Source: JBDUCV01 sp040003255
GTDB taxonomy: Bacteria; Actinomycetota; Actinomycetes; Mycobacteriales; Jatrophihabitantaceae
Reading direction: 5' to 3'
Assembly (NCBI GenBank): GCA_040003255.1
Contig: JBDUCV010000063.1
Span: 1-12,060 of the forward strand
DNA length: 12,060 nt
The position numbers and the translations under genes are program-made. The notes below the pieces were generated by a model. That model saw only the letters and a list, made by a program, of their open reading frames with translations. It made no database searches and was not told where the DNA came from. Of the stretch, positions 1 through 5,093 are shown one piece after another. The stretch's first letter is position 1, and each line of letters opens with the position of its first letter.

Positions 1-54
1 CCCGCGACCGGAGGATTATGAGTCCCCTGCTCTAACCGGCTGAGCTACCGCCCC
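1..54 (-). tRNA. tRNA with CAU anticodon (Met or Ile2), 3' end cut by window edge
   Basis: Read on the minus strand from 54, the sequence gives an acceptor 5' strand GGGGCGG, the D arm (GCTC, AGCCGGTTA, GAGC), an anticodon stem GGGGA/TCCTC with one G-T pair, and the loop CTCATAA with CAT at 20-18. A variable loop and the start of the T stem (GCGGG) follow. The T loop, acceptor 3' strand and any CCA lie beyond the left edge. A CAU anticodon with a GAGC D-stem fits either elongator tRNA-Met or the lysidine-modified tRNA-Ile2. I cannot separate these without the acceptor end and a model-based search. The initiator type is unlikely because the anticodon stem lacks the three consecutive G-C pairs typical of initiators. 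Confidence 0.9.
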
Positions 55-156
55 TTGAATATTCCGGCTGTCGAGCAGGGTAGCGAGCGTCGCCCGGCGC
101 CATCTCGCTAGTCGCGCGCGTTCGCGAGAAGACCGGGTTAGCCGAAGAGTGCCGAC
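55..156. other. Divergent gap between tRNA and membrane-protein gene
   Basis: About 100 bp separate the tRNA 5' end from the GTG start of the membrane-protein gene. They should hold the tRNA promoter (minus strand) and a promoter for the plus-strand gene. I see an AT-rich patch (TTGAATATT, 55-63) next to the tRNA and a short inverted repeat TCGCG/CGCGA around 113-128. No convincing -35/-10 pair is visible and no reading frame is worth calling. Confidence 0.4.
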
Positions 157-717
157 GTGCCTCCGAAGTGGGCCCGGTCATGGTTTGCTGCGACGTCCGC
201 CGCGGTGCTGGCGGGGGTGATCATTCAACTGTTTGTATCCGCGAATGACAGCACCGCGTTCGGGGGCAGCCCGCTGAACCGGGCACTCAATATCTTCGCG
301 TACTTCACCGTGCTATCGAATCTGGTCGTCGGTGTCACCACGCTGCTGCTGGCCCTCAATCCGAACCGGACTTCGACGGTCTTTCGGGTCTTCCGGCTCA
401 TCGGAGTGGTGGCCATCACGGTGACTTTCATCGTCTTCCATGTGGCCCTGGGCAAGCTGCTGGACTTGGAGACGTGGGCGCAGGCGGCCAACCAACTGCT
501 GCACACGGTGGTGCCCATCCTTGCGCTGCTCGGGTGGTGTCTGTTCGGGCCGCGCGGGCTCAGCTCTGGGCGCATCGCAAAGCTGACGATCCTTTTCCCC
601 CTCGGCTACATGATCTTCTGCCTGATTCGCGGACCTCTCTCGTCAGACTTCTACCCGTACCACTTCGCGGATGTGCACGCGTTGGGCTACCTGAGGGTCG
701 CCATCAACAGCATGTAG
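157..717 (+). CDS. Pr6Pr-family membrane protein, truncated by an in-frame TAG
   Basis: The 186-residue product is a hydrophobic integral membrane protein. Helices are visible at about residues 12-29, 45-68, 80-101, 113-131 and 140-158, followed by conserved-looking text around YPYHF (residues 167-171) and HALGYLRVAINSM at the C-terminus. This pattern resembles the uncharacterised Pr6Pr family of six-helix actinobacterial membrane proteins, whose function is unknown. The start is GTG at 157: an in-frame TAG at 139-141 leaves no other upstream option. The reading frame stops at TAG 715-717, just where the last helix begins, yet the same frame continues with a typical hydrophobic helix to TGA at 859-861 (see the next entry). 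As encoded, the protein lacks its final membrane helix and cytoplasmic tail. It is either a recent nonsense mutant (pseudogene) or depends on readthrough. Family assignment is by recollection of sequence style, so moderate. Confidence 0.7.
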   Translation: MPPKWARSWFAATSAAVLAGVIIQLFVSANDSTAFGGSPLNRALNIFAYFTVLSNLVVGVTTLLLALNPNRTSTVFRVFRLIGVVAITVTFIVFHVALGKLLDLETWAQAANQLLHTVVPILALLGWCLFGPRGLSSGRIAKLTILFPLGYMIFCLIRGPLSSDFYPYHFADVHALGYLRVAINSM

Positions 718-861
718 ATAGCGCTGTTGTTCGTCGGGCTCGCCGCCGCCGCTACCGCATTCGACAAGCACCTGCCTGGGGTACGGGCCAACTCGTACGC
801 CGGGGTGGCTGAGGCCAAGGATCGGTCAACGCCCGCCCAAATGGATTCGTCAGACCGCTGA
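718..861 (+). pseudogene. Detached in-frame C-terminal part of the Pr6Pr-like membrane gene
   Basis: Immediately after TAG 715-717 the same frame reads IALLFVGLAAAATAF, a clean transmembrane helix, then DKHLPGVRANSYAG and a polar tail, ending at TGA 859-861. Together with the upstream part this would make a 234-codon gene, a plausible length for the family, with the amber codon as codon 187. No base insertion is needed to join the parts: a single substituted codon explains the break. It has no ribosome-binding site or start of its own, so it should not be expressed unless the stop is read through. Confidence 0.65.
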
Positions 862-930
862 GGAATGGTCGGCGCGCCCCGGCGGCCGCGAGCAACTCCT
901 CGCTGGACTCCACCTCCCGGTCGATGTCGA

Positions 931-949
931 CGGCCCGCCAATCGGGCCG
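931..949 (-). terminator. GC-rich hairpin at the 3' end of the paa operon
   Basis: CGGCCCG (931-937) and CGGGCCG (943-949) are exact reverse complements around the five-base loop CCAAT, giving a 7-bp all-GC stem. It begins 7 nt after the TGA of the last minus-strand reading frame (stop at 956-958). It also lies between convergent genes, so it could act on both strands. There is no T-run after the stem on either strand. Many actinobacterial terminators lack one, but this keeps the call tentative. Confidence 0.45.
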
Positions 950-955
950 CCACGC

Positions 956-1246
956 TCAAACAGCCGGCGCCGCGGTCAGGACGAAATCGGCGAGCACATC
1001 GGCGAATCGCGCCGCGTGGCGTGCGGTCAATGCCCGCCCCGCGCGTTCCAGGTTGACCACGTTCTCCGGCGTCAGCCGCAATGCGCGCTGCTCGGCGAGC
1101 GGAACGAGCGCCGGCTCCCACGTCCCGCCGTCAGACGCAAGGCCGTGCGACAGGACGACCACCGGCCCATCCTCGGGATCTGCCTCGCGGAAGGAGACCG
1201 TGTGCCCGCCCAGCCGGACGGACCGCTCGTGGACGACCGAACTCAT
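956..1246 (-). CDS. Short alpha/beta-hydrolase remnant (internally deleted) at operon end
   Basis: The 96-residue product starts like an alpha/beta hydrolase: after two beta-strand-like segments comes VVVLSHGLASDGGTWEPALVPLAEQ (residues 29-53), with the HG oxyanion-hole motif at 34-35 and the usual following helix. The rest (residues 54-96, with VVNLERAG and RFADVLADFV) resembles the very end of such enzymes, where a catalytic His region is followed by a closing helix. The middle of the fold, about 150 residues with the nucleophile elbow G-x-S-x-G, cap and acid, is missing. It is therefore unlikely to be an active hydrolase and is best read as a gene with an in-frame central deletion. I chose ATG 1246, preceded by a GGCGAG ribosome-site-like run. 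ATG 1273 is in frame and possible, but has no ribosome site. The gene lies 34 bp after paaE and is probably the last member of the paa transcript. Confidence 0.5.
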   Translation of the reverse strand: MSSVVHERSVRLGGHTVSFREADPEDGPVVVLSHGLASDGGTWEPALVPLAEQRALRLTPENVVNLERAGRALTARHAARFADVLADFVLTAAPAV

Positions 1247-1280
1247 GACTCGCCGCCCATCGCGGTGCGACATGACCGAG

Positions 1281-2336
1281 CTAGGTGTCGAAGTCGACGG
1301 TCACCTCGTCGGTCACCGGCAGCGATTGGCAGGTCAGCACGAAGCCCTCGTCTAGTTCGGATTTTTCGAGGGCGAAATTCCGCCGCATATGCACGTCGCC
1401 CACCACCAGCTTGGCTCGGCAGGTACCGCAGACGCCGCCCTTGCACGCGAACGGTAAATCCGGGCGCACCCGCTGCGAGCCGTCGAGGATCGGCGTATCG
1501 CGCGGCACGGTCGTGGTGGTGGTACGCCCATCGAGCACGACGGTGACCTCGCTGGCCGCACCGTCGAGCGCCGCATCTACGTGTTGGACCTGCTCCGGTG
1601 GCACATCCTCGACGTAGAACAGCTCGCGATGGATCCGCTCGCGAGCGACGTCCAGATCAGTCAGCACCTCGACCGCGTCGGTCACCATGCCGTACGGCCC
1701 ACACAGCCACCAGTGGTCGACACCACCAACCCGGCAGGTGACCGGCAGCAGCTCGCGCAACTTCGCCGCATCGAGGCGGCCGTTAAAGAGCTCGACCTCC
1801 TGCGGCTCGCGGGACAGGACGTGCACGAGTTGGAGCCGGGTGGGATGCGCGTCCTTCAGGTCGGCCACCTCGTCGGCAAACATGACCGAGTCGGCGCGGC
1901 GGTTGCCGTAGAGCAAGGTCACCCGGCTCGCCGGATTGGCGAGCAGCGAGGAAGCGATGGACAGCATCGGCGTGATGCCGGAGCCAGCCGCGATCAACAC
2001 GTGTTCGCCGCCGGACTCGACGTCTGGGGTGAACGATCCGGATGGCGGCTGAACGTCCACCACGTCTCCGGGCCGAACCTGACGCACCAGCCAGCCGGAC
2101 ATCACGCCGTCCGCGACCTCGCGCACGCCGATGCGCGGTGGGCTGCCCGCCGGCGCGCAAATCGAATAGCTGCGCCGCTCGTCGCGGCCGTCCACGATGC
2201 GGCGCACGGTCAGCGATTGGCCGGGTCGGAATTGGTACTGCTCGGCCAACTGGGCGGGTACCTCGAATTGCACAGCCGCGGCGTCGTCGCAGATCCGGTC
2301 GACCGCGGCGACCGTCAGCTGATGGAAGCGCGGCAC
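1281..2336 (-). CDS. paaE: PaaE, ring-1,2-phenylacetyl-CoA epoxidase reductase component
   Basis: This is the electron-transfer subunit of the phenylacetyl-CoA epoxidase: it takes electrons from NAD(P)H through FAD and a 2Fe-2S cluster to the diiron subunit. The 351 residues match the usual length of about 350. An N-terminal FAD-binding barrel carries RRSYSIC (54-60). The nucleotide-binding domain carries AAGSGITPMLS (116-126) and LCGPYGM (211-217). The C-terminal plant-type ferredoxin domain has cluster ligands Cys298, Cys303, Cys306 and Cys336 in C-x4-C-x2-C-x29-C spacing. The start is GTG at 2336, whose G is also the last base of the paaD stop (TAGTG). AAGGAG lies just upstream inside the paaD end, which fixes this start. 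The frame stays open upstream to 2651, but that part runs through paaD and is not coding. Confidence in identity is high. Confidence 0.95.
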   Translation of the reverse strand: MPRFHQLTVAAVDRICDDAAAVQFEVPAQLAEQYQFRPGQSLTVRRIVDGRDERRSYSICAPAGSPPRIGVREVADGVMSGWLVRQVRPGDVVDVQPPSGSFTPDVESGGEHVLIAAGSGITPMLSIASSLLANPASRVTLLYGNRRADSVMFADEVADLKDAHPTRLQLVHVLSREPQEVELFNGRLDAAKLRELLPVTCRVGGVDHWWLCGPYGMVTDAVEVLTDLDVARERIHRELFYVEDVPPEQVQHVDAALDGAASEVTVVLDGRTTTTTVPRDTPILDGSQRVRPDLPFACKGGVCGTCRAKLVVGDVHMRRNFALEKSELDEGFVLTCQSLPVTDEVTVDFDT

Positions 2337-2839
2337 TAGATCTCCTTGACGTACTCGAACGGCTCGCGACATGCCCGGCACCGGTAGAGCGCCTTGCAGG
2401 CCGTTGCACCGAACGCTGACTGCTGTTCGGTCTCGCCGGAACCGCACAGCGGGCAGCGCACCCGTCTCACGGTCGGCTGGAGGGTCAGCGGAATCGGGCC
2501 GTTTCTGCGTTTCGGCGCCGGGAAAGGCGGCGCGATGCCGGCCTCGGCGAGCTTGCGACGGCCGGCCGCGGTGATCCAGTCCGTTGTCCACGCAGGGTGC
2601 AGGAGGGTGCGGATCTCGACCCGCGCGAAGCCAGCGGCAATCAGCCGGCATCGCAGATCGACGCTCATCTCGCGCAGGGCAGGGCAGCCGCTGTACGTGG
2701 GGGTGATGCTCACGGTGACGGTGGCGCCGTCGTCCGTCACGTCACGCAGGATGCCGAGGTCGGCCAGGGTGAGCATCGGCAGTTCCGGGTCGGGCACCTG
2801 CGCGGCGACGTCCCAGGCGCTCATTGTCGCGGTCACCAT
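2336..2839 (-). CDS. paaD: PaaD, MIP18/DUF59-type maturation factor of the phenylacetyl-CoA epoxidase
   Basis: The 167-residue protein has an N-terminal DUF59/MIP18 fold with PDPELPMLTLADLGI (residues 16-30) and TPTYSGCPA (47-55), including the conserved Cys52 of this family. A C-terminal zinc-ribbon-like region follows with Cys129, Cys132, Cys154 and Cys157. PaaD is needed for the epoxidase in vivo and is thought to assist assembly of the iron-sulfur or diiron centre; it is not a stable subunit of the purified complex. The ATG at 2839 lies 7 bp inside the end of paaC and the stop overlaps the paaE start by one base, so translation is coupled on both sides. An internal ATG at codon 6 is an alternative start. 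Identity is secure from motifs and gene order. Confidence 0.95.
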   Translation of the reverse strand: MVTATMSAWDVAAQVPDPELPMLTLADLGILRDVTDDGATVTVSITPTYSGCPALREMSVDLRCRLIAAGFARVEIRTLLHPAWTTDWITAAGRRKLAEAGIAPPFPAPKRRNGPIPLTLQPTVRRVRCPLCGSGETEQQSAFGATACKALYRCRACREPFEYVKEI

Positions 2840-3762
2840 GTCGCCCCCGGAAGGGCGCGGGCCACGCTCTGCAACTCGCTCAGCAGTGCTGCCATCGCAT
2901 CGGTGTGTCGGCCGTCACGGCCGACTGCATCGGCATGCGGTGCCACGGTCGGTGGGCGTGTCGTCTCGAGCGTCGCGCTGTGCAGCACCTGGGAAATGAT
3001 CGCCTCGACCTCGGTGCGCAGCGTCGCCGGGTCGACCGCAACCCCAGCCTCGAGGAGTCGCGACTCGACCGGATGTGCAGTGAACAGCTCGCCGATGAAA
3101 GGTTCGACGCCGGCCATCGCCGCGGCCATCCGGCTGCGGGAAAGCTGCGTGCCGTCGCCCAGCCGGATCACCCACTGTGCGGCGTAATCGCGGTGGTAGG
3201 TGATCTCCTTGACGGCCTTCGCGGCGATCGCCGCGAGTACCGGATCACGGGAGCTGGCCAGTTGGTCGACCAGCGCGAGCCGCCACGCGCTGAACACCAG
3301 CAAGCGGGCGATGCACGTCGCGAAATCGGTATCGGCGGCTTCGACCAGCGTGACGTTGCGGAACTCGTGCTCGTCGCGCTGGTAGGCATAGTCGTCCTCG
3401 GTGCGACCGGTCCCGTCGGCGGAGCCGGCTCGGGTCAGCAGCAGCCGGGCCTGCCCGAGCAGGTCGAGCGCGACGTTCGCGAGCGCGGCTTCCTCTTCCA
3501 ACTCCGGTGCGCGCGCTACCCACGCCTGCAAGCGATGCGACATGATCAACGCGTCGTCACCGAGCATCAGGCAATAGCCGGCAAGGTCATCGCCGTTCAC
3601 CCCGTCCGGGATCGACGTATCAACGCCGGCGAGCGGATCGTCGAAGCCGGTGCCGAAGGCCCAGCGATGATCGTCGCCACCGGCTTCGGTGAGCGCGTCG
3701 TAGGCCGTGTCGTCGCTACTCGTCACATCGGCAGCTTTGTACGCGGTGCCTTCACTGCTCAT
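2833..3762 (-). CDS. paaC: PaaC, structural (non-catalytic diiron-fold) subunit of phenylacetyl-CoA epoxidase
   Basis: PaaC is the inactive ferritin-like partner of PaaA, forming the heterodimer that scaffolds the epoxidase. The core begins near residue 59 (DLAGYCLMLGDDALIMSHR) and contains the family hallmark ANVALDLLGQAR (95-106), RDEHEFRN (129-136) and KAVKEITYHRDYAAQW (182-197). It ends with TDAMAALLSELQSVARALPG as in E. coli PaaC. At 309 residues it is about 60 longer than the 248-residue E. coli protein. The excess is an acidic, Gly/Asp-rich, probably disordered N-terminal extension with an imperfect 13-residue repeat (SSEGTAY at 2-8, SSDDTAY at 15-21). I chose ATG 3762, which shares one base with the paaB stop (TGATG). 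GTG 3765 just upstream is equally in frame. Its own ribosome site is poor, so coupling to paaB is likely. Confidence 0.93.
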   Translation of the reverse strand: MSSEGTAYKAADVTSSDDTAYDALTEAGGDDHRWAFGTGFDDPLAGVDTSIPDGVNGDDLAGYCLMLGDDALIMSHRLQAWVARAPELEEEAALANVALDLLGQARLLLTRAGSADGTGRTEDDYAYQRDEHEFRNVTLVEAADTDFATCIARLLVFSAWRLALVDQLASSRDPVLAAIAAKAVKEITYHRDYAAQWVIRLGDGTQLSRSRMAAAMAGVEPFIGELFTAHPVESRLLEAGVAVDPATLRTEVEAIISQVLHSATLETTRPPTVAPHADAVGRDGRHTDAMAALLSELQSVARALPGATW

Positions 3763-4124
3763 CACATATGTGGGACGTCGTCGGGGATGGCGTAGAACGT
3801 CGGATGCCGGTACACCTTGTCGCCGCTGGGCGCGAAGAACGGATCCTTCTCATCCGGGCTGGACGCGGTGATCTGCGCGGAGTCCACGACCCAGATGCTC
3901 ACGCCCTCGTTGCGGCGAGTGTAGACGTCGCGCGCGTGGTGCAGCGCCATCTGCGCGTCGGCGGCATGCAGCGATCCGACGTGGACGTGGTTGAGCCCGC
4001 GCTTGCCGCGCAGGAAGACCTCGTACAGCGGCCAGTCCGACTGGACCTGTTCGGGCTTCGGGGAAACCGGCACGTCCGCGGTGGGCACCGCCCCGTGGCC
4101 ACCCTCGGCGGTGAAGTCACTCAT
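3762..4124 (-). CDS. paaB: PaaB, small bridging subunit of phenylacetyl-CoA epoxidase
   Basis: PaaB is the small subunit that bridges PaaAC heterodimers. Family text is obvious: WPLYEVFLRGKRGLNHVHVG (residues 31-50), SLHAADAQMALHHARDVYTRR (51-71), GVSIWVVDS (74-82) and the closing KVYRHPTFYAIPDDVPHM (103-120). At 120 residues it is about 25 longer than E. coli PaaB (95). The extra part is a Pro/Val-rich N-terminal tail before Trp31. The ATG at 4124 has only a weak GGCGGA ribosome site. A 42-bp gap separates it from paaA, the only sizeable gap inside the paaZ-paaE run. That gap holds a 5-bp hairpin (CTGTC/GACAG, 4143-4156) of unknown meaning. Confidence 0.95.
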   Translation of the reverse strand: MSDFTAEGGHGAVPTADVPVSPKPEQVQSDWPLYEVFLRGKRGLNHVHVGSLHAADAQMALHHARDVYTRRNEGVSIWVVDSAQITASSPDEKDPFFAPSGDKVYRHPTFYAIPDDVPHM

Positions 4125-4166
4125 CCGATCCGCCGCTTCGCCCTGTCTCGGGACAGTAAACCGCGC

Positions 4167-5093
4167 TCATGCGCTGCGCCGGGATTTCGCGGCGTGCGCG
4201 GTCGCTGCCTCGCGCACCCACGCCCCGCCCTCGTGTGCGGCTTTGCGGTTCGCGATCCGCTCGACATTGCACGGGCCGTTTCCCTGGACGACTTGCATGA
4301 ACTCGTCCCAGTCGACGGCACCGAAGTCGTAATGCCCGCGGTCGGCATTCCAGTGCAGGTCTGGGTCGGGCAGCGTCACCCCGAGTGCGTCTGCCTGCGG
4401 CACGCTCATATCGACGAAGCGCTGTCGCAGCTCGTCGTTGGTATGCCGCTTGATCCCCCACGCCATCGACTGCGCGGTGTTGGGCGACTGATCGTCGGGC
4501 GGTCCGAACATCATGAGCGACGGCCACCACCAGCGGTCGGTCGCGTCCTGCACCATTGCCCGCTGAGCCTCGGTACCGCGCATCATCGTCAGCAACAACT
4601 CATAACCTTGCCGCTGGTGAAACGACTCTTCCTTGCAGATGCGGATCATCGCGCGCGCGTACGGGCCGTAGGAGCTGCGGCACAGCGGCACCTGGTTGCA
4701 GATTGCCGCGCCGTCGACCAGCCAGCCGATCACGCCCACGTCGGCGAAAGTCAGTGTCGGATAGTTGAAGATGGACGAGTACTTCTGCTTGCCGGTGATC
4801 AGCTTGTGGGTGAGGTCGGCTCGGTCGGCGCCGAGCGTCTCGGTGGCGCTGTAGAGGTACATGCCGTGACCGGCTTCGTCTTGCACCTTCGCGAGCAGGA
4901 TCGCCTTGCGACGCAGCGATGGCGCACGGGTGATCCAATCGCCCTCGGGCTGCATGCCGATGATCTCCGAGTGCGCATGCTGCGCGATCTGGCGGATCAT
5001 CGTCTTGCGATATCCCTCGGGCATCCAGTCCCGCGGCTCGATGCGCCGGTCGTGCGCAATCGTGTCGTCGAAGTGCTGTTGCAGGTCGGTCAT
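4167..5093 (-). CDS. paaA: PaaA, catalytic diiron subunit of ring-1,2-phenylacetyl-CoA epoxidase
   Basis: PaaA is the oxygenase subunit that inserts one oxygen into the aromatic ring of phenylacetyl-CoA, making the 1,2-epoxide in the cytoplasm. Its 308 residues match the family (about 309). Diiron-ligand candidates sit in a four-helix bundle: Glu43 (HSEIIG), Glu73 and His76 (QDEAGHG), Asp127 (GWLVDGAA), and Glu156 with His159 (KEESFHQRQG). The N-terminal DWMPEGYRKTMIRQIAQHAH and the RWWWPSLMMFGPPDD stretch (residues 187-201) are also typical. The ATG at 5093 overlaps the paaZ stop (ATGA). An excellent ribosome site, AAGGAGGG, lies within the last codons of paaZ, so strong, coupled translation is expected. 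Confidence is very high. Confidence 0.97.
   Translation of the reverse strand: MTDLQQHFDDTIAHDRRIEPRDWMPEGYRKTMIRQIAQHAHSEIIGMQPEGDWITRAPSLRRKAILLAKVQDEAGHGMYLYSATETLGADRADLTHKLITGKQKYSSIFNYPTLTFADVGVIGWLVDGAAICNQVPLCRSSYGPYARAMIRICKEESFHQRQGYELLLTMMRGTEAQRAMVQDATDRWWWPSLMMFGPPDDQSPNTAQSMAWGIKRHTNDELRQRFVDMSVPQADALGVTLPDPDLHWNADRGHYDFGAVDWDEFMQVVQGNGPCNVERIANRKAAHEGGAWVREAATAHAAKSRRSA

Noticed and set aside
2337..2651. Long upstream extension of the paaE frame (would give 456 residues)
   Set aside because: It runs through paaD in another frame, has no family-like text, and the GTG at 2336 with AAGGAG upstream gives the normal PaaE length.
2824..3795. 323-codon plus-strand frame opposite paaC
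   Set aside because: Shadow of paaC with no recognisable domain and unnatural composition.
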